Positions 35,341-45,295 of a DNA stretch of 64,000 nucleotides are shown piece by piece. The stretch comes from Acidobacteriota bacterium (GTDB taxonomy: Bacteria > Acidobacteriota > Terriglobia > Bryobacterales > Bryobacteraceae): NCBI GenBank assembly GCA_025352795.1, contig JANXSF010000028.1, positions 1 to 64,000 of the forward strand, given 5' to 3'. The notes below the pieces were generated by a model, which did not search any database, was not told the DNA's origin, and saw only the letters and a list, made by a program, of their open reading frames with translations. Numbering within the stretch: position 1 is the stretch's first letter; each line of letters opens with the position of its first letter. The translations under genes were made by a program, and so were the position numbers.

Positions 35341-37115
35341 GTCTTCGTCCCCAGATTCGAAAAGTGAATGTGCTTGGTGCGGAAGCCATTTTCGACCGCC
35401 GTCCGGACGGAACCATTTACGTCAAATCGCCTCGTCCGCTAGGTGCCTATCCGGAAAAGCTGACGGAACGGCTGGTGCACTGGGCTACACAGACCCCCAA
35501 TAGTATCTTTCTTGCACAACGTGATTCCGCTGGTGCCTGGCGCACCATTACTTACGCCCAGACTCTGCAACGTGTTCGAGCTATTGCTCAGGCTCTGTTA
35601 GATCGCAAGCTGGACGCCACAAAACCGGTTGCGATTCTTTCTGGAAACAGCATTGAACACGCCCTGATGGCTCTGGCCTGCATGTATTCCGGTGTTTTGT
35701 ATGTACCAATTTCGCCTTCGTATTCCCTCGCTTCTACTGAACTTACAACTCTCCGCTACTTGTGGCAAAAGCTGGAACCTGCGCTAGCCTTTGCCGCCGA
35801 AGGAGAAGTTTTTGAAAAGCCACTGGAAGCCATTCTTGATTCCCGTACAGAATTAGTCACCATCACCTCTCCGCAATCGTTGCATGCAACTTCATTCGAC
35901 CAACTCTGCAACGTTACTGCACGCGCCGATGTTGACGAAGCGCACGCCCGGGTGACCCCAGACACCATCGCCAAAGTTCTGTTTACTTCCGGGTCCACTG
36001 GCGCGCCCAAAGGCGTTATCACTACCCAGCGTATGCTGTGTTCCAACCAGGAAATGCTGCGCACTGTGATGGCGTTTCTGGCGGATGAGCCACCGGTGCT
36101 TTGTGATTGGCTGCCTGGAACCACACGTTCGGAGGTAGCCACAATTTCGGAATCGTTCTTTACAACGGCGGCACGCTTTATTTGGATAAAGGAAAATCCA
36201 CACCCACAGGCTTTGCCGCCACCATTGCCAATCTGCGTGAAATAGCTACCACAGCGTACTTCAACGTCCCCAAAGGATATGAAATGCTGGTGCATGCATT
36301 GCGCGCGGATAAGGACTTTCGATGTCACTTTTTCAGTCGATTGAAGATCCTTTTTTATGCTGCGGCTGGGTTGAACCAAAAGGTGTGGGATGATTTGCAG
36401 GAACTTGCCGTTGATACCTGCGGGGAAGAGATTCTGATGATGACCGGCCTAGGTGCTACGGAAAGTTCCCCATTCGCTATTTCTACTGGCATTGAAGGGG
36501 CAGCCTCTGGACGGGTCGGCCTACCGGTTCCTGGCGTGGAGTTGAAGCTTGTTCCGGTAGAAGGCAAGTTAGAAGCCCGTCTGCGCGGCCCAAACATCAC
36601 ACCAGGATTTTGGTGTGCCCCACAACTTACCAGCGCCGCATTCGAATGAAGAAGGTTTCTACAAACTGGGGGATGCGTTGGTCTTCGCTAACCTCGATGA
36701 TCCACTCAAAGGATTTTGCTTCAACGGTCGGCTGTCCGAAGATTTTAAACTGTCCACAGGCACCTGGGTAAGCGTTGGACCGTTGCGTGCAAAACTGCTC
36801 ACAGCCTTGATTGACGTTGCTCAGGATGTTGTCTTTGCAGGAGTCGACCAGAGTTATGTGGCCGCCCTTATCTTTCCATTGCCCGGTGCCCCCATCCACA
36901 CTCTGCAGGCGTTGTTAGAGGAATTTTCCCGTCGTAGCACCGGTATGTCAACCCGAGTGCAGCGCGCTATCGTCCTGGACAAACCGCCGTCAATGGATGC
37001 CGGTGAACTTACAGAAAAAGGCACCATCAATCAAAAGGCCGTACTGCGAAATCGTGCCAACTTAGTAGAAGAACTTTACGCCGGGTCACCGCGCGTTCTG
37101 GAGATCATTGTATGA
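35337..37115 (+). pseudogene. fcs: Feruloyl-CoA synthetase, disrupted by two single-base indels
   Basis: Three frames make one ANL-family ligase of about 592 residues. 35337-36117: N-domain with KVLFTSGSTGAPKGVITT (AMP-binding P-loop). A base is missing in CTGCCTGG at about 36116 (expected P-W-N-H-T). About 36117-36645: WNHTFGGSHNFGIVLYNGG, MMTGLGATESSP. An extra A at 36645-36646 breaks FDEEG. About 36647-37115: GFYKLGDALVF, FNGRLSEDFKLSTG, NQKAVLRNR (catalytic Lys). Family members make the CoA thioesters of ferulate, coumarate and caffeate. ATGA overlaps at both ends show operon design. Either decayed or misread. Confidence 0.85.
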
Positions 37116-38773
37116 ACATCAAGTTGCTGTGTTGGGTCGTGTTGTTGTCTGCGTTCACTTCTGCCCAAACTCGCACCATCACCCACACAAACTGCACAGC
37201 GAAAAAACTTGGCGTCAGCATTGCCATTGCCGCAATTGGTGAACCAGTTGCCGCAGTCACGCTCAGCGCACCGGTCTGGAACCCAGCAAAAGCAGGCGTA
37301 ACAGCGCATTGCAGCGTGGAAGGTTCCATGACTCCTGTCGAAAAAGGAACAACAGCCCAATCAATCCATTTCCGAGTTTTGTTGCCAGAATCGTGAACCT
37401 TTCATTCCGCCCATTTCGGCGGCGGTGGCATGAACGGCGTGATTCCAGATTTGATAGCCAGTGGCAGATTCACCACTGGACCTTCCTTGTTGGAACGCGG
37501 CTATGCCACTTATGGCAGTGATTCCGGTCATCAGGGCAACGCACGGGATTGGGCCCTCAGTGAGGAAGCCTTAAAGAATTTGGCCTACCTGCAACTGAAG
37601 AAAACTCACGATGCCGCTATGGTGCTAATGCAGCGAGCATATGGCAAAAAACCTCGCTTCAATTACTTTGTTGGAAACTCTCAGGGCGGTCGTGAAGGCC
37701 TCACCGTCGCACAACGTTATCTTGCCGATTACAACGGCATCATCTCCAATGTCCCTATTGTGAATTTCTCTTCGTTAATGCTTGCACCCGCGTTGATTCG
37801 AATTCAGGAAAAGCCTTTAGACAATTGGGTGACGCCTGCGAAATTGAATGCCATCCGTGGCGAATTCATTGGGCAATGTGACAGTTTGGACGGCCTGGCC
37901 GATGGCGTCATCAACAACTATATGGCCTGCCGAGCCATTTTCAATCGCAAACAAGCTTGGGCTTCCAAACGCTGCCCAGACAATAAAGATCCGAACCCTG
38001 CCGATGCAAGCACCACTGCCTGCCTTACCGATGGGCAGATAACAACGCTGCAAATGGTTTACAGTCGCTACGCGTTTGCCACGCCACTGGCCAATGGTGT
38101 GAAGACTTTTGGCATGTGGTCCCCCAATACCGATCCTTCAGGGAGCGGACTCATTGCACCGGCTCGCCTTCGCGGCCAACAAGGCGCAGCAGTAGATGCA
38201 CCCATGCACAGCAACCTTGGGATCTTAGGCGTAACCGGGTTTTTAATGCGCGATTTTACGGCCAATCCTTTGGACTATGTAGAAGGCGGACAGTTCAATA
38301 AGCGGCGCGAACAAATTTCCGAATGGCTCGATGCAACCAATCCTGATCTAACAAAATTCGCAGCACGCGGTGGTAAAATCATCCTCACCATTGGCACCAA
38401 CGATACTCTGGCGTCACCGGGCGCGCAGTTGGATTACTATCAGGCTCTGATTGATAAAATGGGTCAGGCAAAGGTGGATTCCTTCGCCCGTCTGTTTGTG
38501 ATTCCGCAGGCTGGGCACGGGCTCAGTGGTGCAAACTACACCGTTAATGGCGAAGGTGAAACCATTGCAACAGCACCCCTCCCCAACACATATGATCGGT
38601 TGCCGCTGCTTTTAAATTGGGTAGAAAAGAAGACGGCTCCGGCTATGAATGTTGTGGTGAAAGCCGGTGAACGCAGCCTTCCGCTGTGTTCCTATCCTTC
38701 CTATCCACAATATAAAAACGGGCCAACAATGTTGGCGACCTCTTATGAATGCGCTAAGCCTGCAGCGCCGTAA
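37112..38773 (+). pseudogene. Tannase/feruloyl esterase family protein, interrupted by TGA
   Basis: Signal peptide MNIKLLCWVVLLSAFTSAQ, then about 530 residues of the tannase/feruloyl esterase alpha/beta-hydrolase family: GSDSGHQGN, FVGNSQGGREGL (nucleophile Ser), CDSLDGLADGVI (calcium-site type), ACLTDGQ, PQAGHGLSG (His). At 37394-37396 a TGA interrupts the frame: the sequence TCGTGAACCTTTCAT would give S-W-N-L-H if one G were added and one T removed, as the family expects (LPESWN ... HFGGGG). The frame is the same on both sides. Secreted, it would release phenolic acids from plant polymer esters. Operon partner of fcs (ATGA). Confidence 0.82.
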
Positions 38774-39698
38774 TAATGGCCGCGCCATACACATCATCGG
38801 CAGAACATCCGCGCGATAAATCATTTGCAGGCTTCGCCAACCCCTGTAGAAAGGGCCCCAGCGCTGCTCCACTTGCCAATCGCTCCACCAACTTATAGCC
38901 GATGTTGCCGCTGTGCAGGTCAGGAAAAATCAGCGTGTTCGCATGGCCTGCAACCGTGGAACCTGGTGCCTTACTTGCCCCCACACTGGCCATCAATGCA
39001 GCGTCCACCTGCAATTCTCCATCAATGTTCAACTGCGGTGCTCGCTCGCGCGCAATGCGAACGGCTTCCACAACTTTGTCTACCCAGGCGTGTTTGCCGC
39101 TTCCCTTAGTTGAAAAACTGAGCATAGCCACCGACGGCTCCACATTCAGAATCCGACGCGTGCTCTCTGCAGTAGCAATGGCGATTTCCGCCAGTTCCAC
39201 CGCACAGGGGTCAATGACAATTGCACAATCGGCAAAGGCCAGCGCACCATCTTTACCAAAGGAACGGTCGGGCACAATCACAAACATCACGCTGGAAACA
39301 GTCTTCACATTGGCTGCCACGCCGATGCACAAAATGGCCGCCCGAACGGTTTCCGCAGTGGTATTTGTGGCCCCGCCCACACTGCCATGGGCGTCTCCTG
39401 CCGATACCATTAACGATGCGAAGTACAGCGGCTTTTGTGACAATTGACGGGCTTCCATTTCTGTCATACCTTTCGCCTTGCGTCGTTCATGAAGTAGCCG
39501 TGCATAGCGGTCATCGGGCAGGGTGTGGGCTTTTCCGATCAGTACCGGCTCCACCAGCCGTTCGTCTTCCAAGCGCGCTGCCGCTTGTTGAATGCGTGGG
39601 TCGTCGCCTTCTGGAAATACAATCCGCCGCTTCGGCAACTTCCGCAGACGGTCAATGTGCACCGCTAAAAAGCGCGCAGCTAATTCGGAATTGGCCAT
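38754..39698 (-). CDS. pta: Phosphate acetyl/butyryltransferase, short form
   Basis: 314 residues, just the catalytic PTA domain without the DRTGG or BioD-like domains of long Pta. RRIVFPEGDDPRIQQAA opens it. DAHGSVGGATNTTAETVRAAI, FADCAIVIDPCAVELAEIAI, VAMLSFSTKGSGKHAWV, GELQVDAAL and AGHANTLIFPDLHSGNIGYKL are family signatures. It interconverts acetyl-CoA and acetyl phosphate. No acetate kinase is adjacent. Its 3' end overlaps the esterase gene by 20 nt on the opposite strand, so it is not part of the aromatic operon. Confidence 0.9.
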   Translation of the reverse strand: MANSELAARFLAVHIDRLRKLPKRRIVFPEGDDPRIQQAAARLEDERLVEPVLIGKAHTLPDDRYARLLHERRKAKGMTEMEARQLSQKPLYFASLMVSAGDAHGSVGGATNTTAETVRAAILCIGVAANVKTVSSVMFVIVPDRSFGKDGALAFADCAIVIDPCAVELAEIAIATAESTRRILNVEPSVAMLSFSTKGSGKHAWVDKVVEAVRIARERAPQLNIDGELQVDAALMASVGASKAPGSTVAGHANTLIFPDLHSGNIGYKLVERLASGAALGPFLQGLAKPANDLSRGCSADDVYGAAIITALQA

Positions 39699-39722
39699 CG
39701 TTCCCCTTGTTGTTCCAAGCTA

Positions 39723-40976
39723 TTAGATCTGAATGGTCGAAACGTCCACATGAGATCGGTGTCCTTCCACCACCACAATGCCCGTTTCCGTTACATGATA
39801 TAACTGACGATCCTTATCCAGATCGTAGCCAATCATTGTTCCTGGGGGCACGCGGACGTTCTTATCCAGAATCGCCCGCTTGATTTTTGCATGACGTCCA
39901 ATATCTACGTTATCGAACAAAATGCAATCGTCCACTTGCGAACCGGTGTGGATTTTCACACCTCTTCCAATGACAGAATTTTTCACCATACCGCCGGAAA
40001 GAATGGACCCGGAACAGACCACAGAATCCACTGCCTGACCACGACGACCCTCATCATCGAAAGTGAACTTTGCCGGCGGATCTTCGTAACCCGCCGTACG
40101 CAACGGCCATTCGCGATTATAAAGATTAAGGTCCGGCGAAACTGATTTTAGATCCATGTTGGCTTCGTAAAAGGCATCAATCGTTCCGACGTCGCGCCAG
40201 TAAGGACGCACGCTAGCTGGATCTCCAGGAATGCGATTTGTGCGAAAATCGTAAGCGAAAAGTTCAGCCTTACCTACCAGTCCAGGCAAAATATCGCGCC
40301 CAAAATCGTGAGTGCTATTCTCATTTTCAGCATCGGCGTACAGCTCTTTCAGCAGCAGGCTGGTGGAAAAAACATAGTTCCCCATGGATGCATAAACGCT
40401 ATCCGGATCACTGGGAATGGTTGGGGCGTTCGGATTTTTTTCATGAAAGCCAATAATACGGCCATCGGGAGCCGCTTCAATAACGCCGAACTCTTTGGCT
40501 TCTTCCTTGGGCACAGGGATAGCCGCAACGGTTGCCTGGGCTCGTTTCTGTTCATGAAATTCGATCATCTCCCGAATGTTCATACGGTAAATATGATCGG
40601 CACCAAAGATGATAACCACGTGCGGGTCGGCCTGTTCAATCAGGTTGATGTTCTGGTAAATGGCATCAGCCGTACCGCTATACCAGTTTTCACTTTGCGA
40701 CCTCATTTGGGCTGGCACAGGGATGACGAAATGATTTTTCAGTAGTCCGCTGAATTCCCATCCATCGCGCAAATGCTGCAATAGAGACTGGCTCTTAAAC
40801 TGAATCAGGACGTAAGTGGAATAAATTCCCGAGTTCACCAGGTTGGTGAGCACAAAGTCAATGATCCGGTATCGTCCACCAAACGGAACAGCGGGTTTAG
40901 CCCGTTCCTTGGTTAGGGGATAGAGGCGGGTACCTTTCCCGCCGGCTAAGACAAACGCTAAAACACGAAGTTGCAT
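39723..40976 (-). CDS. glgC: Glucose-1-phosphate adenylyltransferase
   Basis: 417 residues from ATG 40976, with GAGAGGAAG upstream; longer in-frame starts to 41066 are unlikely. Nucleotidyltransferase signature FVLAGGKGTRLYPLTKERAKPAVPFGG, then RIIDFVLTNLVNSGI and the sugar-binding GTADAIYQN. FGADHIYRMN is the metal-binding Asp, and a left-handed beta-helix closes the protein (SVVCSGSILSGGMVKNSVIGRGVKIHTGS). It makes ADP-glucose for glycogen. It lies 25 nt upstream of pta on the same strand; the two may be co-transcribed. Confidence 0.95.
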   Translation of the reverse strand: MQLRVLAFVLAGGKGTRLYPLTKERAKPAVPFGGRYRIIDFVLTNLVNSGIYSTYVLIQFKSQSLLQHLRDGWEFSGLLKNHFVIPVPAQMRSQSENWYSGTADAIYQNINLIEQADPHVVIIFGADHIYRMNIREMIEFHEQKRAQATVAAIPVPKEEAKEFGVIEAAPDGRIIGFHEKNPNAPTIPSDPDSVYASMGNYVFSTSLLLKELYADAENENSTHDFGRDILPGLVGKAELFAYDFRTNRIPGDPASVRPYWRDVGTIDAFYEANMDLKSVSPDLNLYNREWPLRTAGYEDPPAKFTFDDEGRRGQAVDSVVCSGSILSGGMVKNSVIGRGVKIHTGSQVDDCILFDNVDIGRHAKIKRAILDKNVRVPPGTMIGYDLDKDRQLYHVTETGIVVVEGHRSHVDVSTIQI

Positions 40977-41203
40977 TGCTTCCTCTCTATGGGTCTTCGA
41001 AGGGACCATTTCTTCTGGAACAGCTTGCCGCAACTCATTCTGACTCTTTAGGGTGGTTGGAAGCAAGAGTGTTTAAAGAAGATTTGATAGTGAATAATGA
41101 ATGCGTCAAGAACCGTTGACAGTCCTGGTACCATTACGTATAGTGATCAACAGAAAGATCAGCATTAAAGCTGGCAAGTTGCACAATTTCACGGAGGTGT
41201 TCG

Positions 41204-41899
41204 ATGCGTATTCTCCCTCAAAGTCTACTTTTCTTATTGCTGGCAAGTGCTGCTAATGCCACCATCATCACTTACGTCGGAACCCGTTCCGGCCTGAATG
41301 CGCTTGGTCCTATTGACACTGTTGATTGGGGAACAGCGGCGGATGAAACCGGCAGTTCCGTTCCCAGCCCCTATGTTCGAACATCCACCCCAAGTTCTAT
41401 TACGACCACTGCCATCATCGCCACGGGCACCTCGAATTTCCTAATCGAAGTGGAAGGCAGTTTTTGGGACGGGAACTTTTCTCCTGGCGATGTTCTGCTT
41501 TGGACCAGCTTCAACAGCAGTCCCATGGCGTTAACTTTTTCAATCCCCATTCAAGGCATTGGGTTCCAAATTCAACGCGCTGATAGCGGACCCTTCACTG
41601 CTTCCCTGACTGCTTTTGGAGCCGGCAACGTCAGCTTCGGAACGGTTACCGTGAATGGAACTTCTTCGGCGGGCAGTGGTGATAACACGGCCCCTTTCAT
41701 TGGTGTTTATAGCAATTTGGCCGATATTATTTCCATCTCTCTGGCAGTCAATGGCGTGAGTACAGACTTCGCCATCAATCAGGCAACGTTGCTCACCAGC
41801 CTGAATTCCACTCCCGAACCTGGGACATTTGGGATGAGCGGAATTGGCTTCCTTGCGCTAATTTTTGTAGGGCAGCGATTCGCCCAATGCCACGGTTGA
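41204..41899 (+). CDS. PEP-CTERM sorting-domain protein
   Basis: 231 residues: signal peptide MRILPQSLLFLLLASAANA, a beta-rich Thr/Ser-rich body, and at the end STPEPGTFGMSGIGFLALIFVGQRF, i.e. the PEP motif, a membrane helix and an Arg. Such proteins are processed by exosortase and exported with exopolysaccharide. GGAGGTG lies just upstream of the ATG. It precedes GDP-fucose genes, consistent with an exopolysaccharide link. No exosortase is in the window. Confidence 0.85.
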   Translation: MRILPQSLLFLLLASAANATIITYVGTRSGLNALGPIDTVDWGTAADETGSSVPSPYVRTSTPSSITTTAIIATGTSNFLIEVEGSFWDGNFSPGDVLLWTSFNSSPMALTFSIPIQGIGFQIQRADSGPFTASLTAFGAGNVSFGTVTVNGTSSAGSGDNTAPFIGVYSNLADIISISLAVNGVSTDFAINQATLLTSLNSTPEPGTFGMSGIGFLALIFVGQRFAQCHG

Positions 41900-41938
41900 A
41901 AAGACCGATCCCTCGCGGTCACGGCTCGAATTAACGTA
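41895..41938 (+). repeat. Dispersed intergenic palindromic repeat, copy 2
   Basis: It opens GTTGAAAAGACCG and closes CGCGGTCACGGCTCGAATTAACGTA, with GACCG/CGGTC able to pair. It is the short form of the element at 15705-15774. It starts at the 3' end of the PEP-CTERM gene and overlaps its stop codon. Confidence 0.6.
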
Positions 41939-42002
41939 CCACTACGCTCGAATTTCCGCGATTCGCGTGCATCCGCTATGTCTTAGTTAAGCTAGTAACA
42001 GT

Positions 42003-42008
42003 TATAAT
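42003..42008 (+). promoter_or_regulatory. -10 box just upstream of gmd, possibly leaderless
   Basis: TATAAT ends 12 nt before the gmd ATG, so a transcript from it would have almost no 5' leader. No ribosome-binding site is seen before the ATG, in line with leaderless translation. The -35 is not clear. Confidence 0.4.
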
Positions 42009-42020
42009 CAGGCTTATCGA

Positions 42021-43079
42021 ATGGAAATCAACACCAAACGCGCACTAATTACAGGCATCACGGGTCAGGATGGGTCGTTTCTGGCGGAGTTTCTTCTGGA
42101 CAAGGGTTACAAAGTGCATGGCATCGTTCGGCGAGCCTCCACCTTTAATACAGACCGTCTGGATGACATTTACGCGGACCCACATGAAAGCGGTGCAAAC
42201 CTGCTGCTTCATTATGGGGACAGCACCGATGGTTCTTCTTTGCGTCGTATATTGGAGCGCGTTCAGCCAGATGAAATTTATAACCTGGCCGCGCAATCGC
42301 ATGTCCGTGTAAGTTTTGATCAGCCGGAATATACGGCTGACGTGGTGGCCACCGGAACTCTGCGTTTGCTGGAAGCAGTGCGTGACCACGTCACCAACAC
42401 CAAGCGCGAGGTCCGACTTTATCAGGCAGGATCTTCAGAAATGTTTGGGGCCGCACCGGCTCCGCAAAACGAAAATACACCTTTCTATCCGCGCAGTCCG
42501 TATGCAGTGAGTAAGGTGGCTGGGCATTGGTACGCGGTGAATTACCGCGAATCCTACGGGCTGTTCATCTGCAACGGGATCCTGTTCAACCATGAATCGC
42601 ATCGTCGTGGCGAAACTTTTGTGACTCGTAAAATCACCAGGGCGCTAGGTCGCATTAAGTTGGGGTTGCAGGAAAAACTTTACCTGGGAAATCTTGATTC
42701 GCGTCGCGACTGGGGCTATGCCGGAGATTATGTCGAAGCCATGTGGCTCATGCTTCAGCAGCGAACACCTGAAGACTTTGTAATCGCCACTGGCGAATCC
42801 CATTCGGTGGAAGAGTTTTTGAATTTGTCGGCAGAGTTTTTGGACATGGATTGGCGGAAAGTCGTGGAACTGGACCCAAGATATTTGAGGCCGACGGAAG
42901 TGGACCATCTGCTGGGTGACGGCACCAAAGCATTGACCAAACTTGGCTGGCGTCCGAAGGTGACTTTTCAGAATCTAGTGCGGCTGATGGTTGATCACGA
43001 CCTTGAGTTAGCGCGCCAGGAGCAGACACTGACAAGGGCTGGGCACCACTTTAAACCAAGAGGCGTGTCGCATGGATAA
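42021..43079 (+). CDS. gmd: GDP-mannose 4,6-dehydratase
   Basis: 352 residues, extended SDR. NADP-binding [54 protein letters not shown], the catalytic [14 protein letters not shown] (Thr/Ser-Glu) and [10 protein letters not shown] (YxxxK), then [22 protein letters not shown], a Gmd hallmark. It forms GDP-4-keto-6-deoxymannose. It overlaps fcl by 8 nt; the pair makes GDP-L-fucose. Confidence 0.96.
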   Translation: MEINTKRALITGITGQDGSFLAEFLLDKGYKVHGIVRRASTFNTDRLDDIYADPHESGANLLLHYGDSTDGSSLRRILERVQPDEIYNLAAQSHVRVSFDQPEYTADVVATGTLRLLEAVRDHVTNTKREVRLYQAGSSEMFGAAPAPQNENTPFYPRSPYAVSKVAGHWYAVNYRESYGLFICNGILFNHESHRRGETFVTRKITRALGRIKLGLQEKLYLGNLDSRRDWGYAGDYVEAMWLMLQQRTPEDFVIATGESHSVEEFLNLSAEFLDMDWRKVVELDPRYLRPTEVDHLLGDGTKALTKLGWRPKVTFQNLVRLMVDHDLELARQEQTLTRAGHHFKPRGVSHG

Positions 43080-44055
43080 GGCTATAGATAAAACGAGCTG
43101 CATTTTTGTTGCAGGACATCGGGGCCTAGTTGGTTCCGCAATCTGCAGAAGGTTGATGGCGGCAGGCTTCACCAATTTATTGGTACGAACGCACGCGGAG
43201 TTGGATTTGTGTGATGCCCGCGCGGTGGATTTATTTTTTGGAAAGCAGCGCCCGGAATATGTCTTTCTAGTGGCAGCCAAGGTGGGTGGCATTCTGGCCA
43301 ATAGCACCTACCCGGCGGACTTTCTACGAGAGAATCTTGCCATTGAGTTGAACGTAATTGAAAGCGCTTGGCGGCATGGGGTGAAGAAGCTGCAATTCAT
43401 GGGGTCAAGCTGTATTTATCCGAAGATGGCGGAACAACCGATTCGGGAAGAGTACCTTTTGAGTGGGCCACTGGAACCGACCAATGAATGGTACGCAATC
43501 GCAAAAATCGCGGGTATTAAACTGGCCCAGGCTTACCGCCATCAGTATGGATTTTCCGCTATCTGTTTAATGCCAACCAACCTATATGGCCCGTATGACA
43601 ACTTCGATTTGCAGAGGTCCCACGTGCTTCCGGCGCTAATCCGCAAATTTCACGAAGCGAAAAAGTTAGGGATGCCGGAAGTTGTAGTGTGGGGCAGCGG
43701 AACTCCGCGCAGAGAGTTTTTACACGTAGATGATTTAGCCGATGCGGCTGTTTATCTGATGCATCACTACGATGACGGAATGCCGCTGAACGTTGGAGGG
43801 GGGACCGATATTACGATCGCCGGTTTGGCTGCGTTGATCGGCAAAACAGTAGGATATGAAGGGAAAATCGTATGGGATGGCACGAAGCCCGATGGTACGC
43901 CGCGAAAGTTGCTGGATGTCTCGCGCCTGAATGCACTTGGTTGGACGGCGGGTATTCATTTGGAACAGGGCATTGCTTCCACCTATGAATGGTTCGTAAA
44001 CAGCCGTTGGGTGGAAAAAGGCGCAAGCTCAATGGCAACCCATCAATCGGCATAG
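43072..44055 (+). CDS. fcl: GDP-L-fucose synthase
   Basis: 327 residues. NADP-binding [61 protein letters not shown]; the active site [14 protein letters not shown] (YxxxK); [35 protein letters not shown]. It epimerises and reduces the Gmd product to GDP-L-fucose for surface glycans. Its start lies inside the gmd 3' end (8 nt), so the two are translationally coupled. An MFS gene follows 17 nt later on the same strand. Confidence 0.96.
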   Translation: MDKAIDKTSCIFVAGHRGLVGSAICRRLMAAGFTNLLVRTHAELDLCDARAVDLFFGKQRPEYVFLVAAKVGGILANSTYPADFLRENLAIELNVIESAWRHGVKKLQFMGSSCIYPKMAEQPIREEYLLSGPLEPTNEWYAIAKIAGIKLAQAYRHQYGFSAICLMPTNLYGPYDNFDLQRSHVLPALIRKFHEAKKLGMPEVVVWGSGTPRREFLHVDDLADAAVYLMHHYDDGMPLNVGGGTDITIAGLAALIGKTVGYEGKIVWDGTKPDGTPRKLLDVSRLNALGWTAGIHLEQGIASTYEWFVNSRWVEKGASSMATHQSA

Positions 44056-44072
44056 TAAGAGCCACCGCCAAC

Positions 44073-45290
44073 ATGAAAAGTAAATTGTATTACGGATGGG
44101 TCAACCTGATCATCGCTGCATTGGCAATGGTGGGCACATTGCCTGGACGCACGCAGGGCCTTGGTTTAGTGACAGAGCCGCTGTTGCGCGATCTACACTT
44201 GGACCGCGTCAATTACGCCACCATCAACCTGATTGCGACGTTGATCGGAGCCTTGTTCTGCCTTCCGGTGGGCCGTCTGGTAGATCGATTCGGCGCAAGA
44301 ATTGTACTCACCTTTACGGCCTTGGCATTGGGCGTCACGGTGCTTGCCATGAGCGGAATGTCGGCACTGGTAGCCATGTGTATCGCCATCACACTGACGC
44401 GCGGATTGGGGCAAAGTGCACTGTCGGTTGTGAGCCTGGCACTGGTCGGCAAATGGTTTTCGCGCCGCTTAAATTCAGCTATGGGGATTTATTCGCTACT
44501 GGTAGGAGTGGGATTCATTACCGCATTTCCGATCACTGGTCAGGCCATTCTGCATTCGGGCTGGCGCGTGGCGTGGTCTTACATTGGATGGTTTCTGATT
44601 TTCGGATTAACTCCCCTGTGCTGGCTGTTTGTTCGCAATCGGCCAGAGGAGGCAGAGCTGATTCTTGAAGAGGATGATTGGTCGGGGATGACTCTTACCC
44701 AAGCAATGCATTCCCCCGCCTTTTGGACCTTTGCACTTTCCAGCGCCATGTTTGGATTGATTTATTCAGGCATCGCATTGTTTAATGAATCCATTTTGCT
44801 GGAACGTGGGTTTGACGCTGCGGTGTATCACAGTGTTCTGGTGATCAGCACCATGGTGGGATTAGCTGCGAATTTCGGCGGCGGTTGGCTCGCTGGTAAA
44901 TGGCCCATTCAACGAGTGATGGGCATTGGCATGGCAGTGCTGGCCCTGTCCCTGGTTATGTTGCCGTTGGTCCGGACATTCCCGCACGTGGTTGTATACG
45001 GCATTGCCATGGGATCGGCAGGCGGCGTGGTCACGGTGGTGTTCTTCAGCGTATGGGGGCAACTCTTTGGACGTCCACATCTGGGTCGCATTCAAGGCTT
45101 TGCTCAGATGATGACTGTGTTTGCCTCCGCCATTGGACCGTTATTGTTGGCGCAAACTTTGAAGCAAACAGGATCGTACAATCTTATTTTTAATGGACTG
45201 GCGATGCTGGTCACACTGCTTGCGGTGGCTTGCTGGTATGTCCCTTTACCCCAAAGGAGCAAGAGTTTTGTATTGGCTGGGCTACAATAA
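44073..45290 (+). CDS. MFS transporter
   Basis: 405 residues from ATG 44073 (MKSKLYYGWVNLIIAALAMVG). Twelve membrane helices; loop 2-3 carries LPVGRLVDRFGARIVLTF, the MFS signature region; a second half begins ALSSAMFGLIYSGIALFNES. It resembles the oxalate/formate or monocarboxylate-type OFA and related MFS groups, but the substrate is not evident. It follows fcl closely and may be co-transcribed, though a fucose-related role is not implied by the sequence. Confidence 0.82.
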   Translation: MKSKLYYGWVNLIIAALAMVGTLPGRTQGLGLVTEPLLRDLHLDRVNYATINLIATLIGALFCLPVGRLVDRFGARIVLTFTALALGVTVLAMSGMSALVAMCIAITLTRGLGQSALSVVSLALVGKWFSRRLNSAMGIYSLLVGVGFITAFPITGQAILHSGWRVAWSYIGWFLIFGLTPLCWLFVRNRPEEAELILEEDDWSGMTLTQAMHSPAFWTFALSSAMFGLIYSGIALFNESILLERGFDAAVYHSVLVISTMVGLAANFGGGWLAGKWPIQRVMGIGMAVLALSLVMLPLVRTFPHVVVYGIAMGSAGGVVTVVFFSVWGQLFGRPHLGRIQGFAQMMTVFASAIGPLLLAQTLKQTGSYNLIFNGLAMLVTLLAVACWYVPLPQRSKSFVLAGLQ

Positions 45291-45295
45291 TTGAC

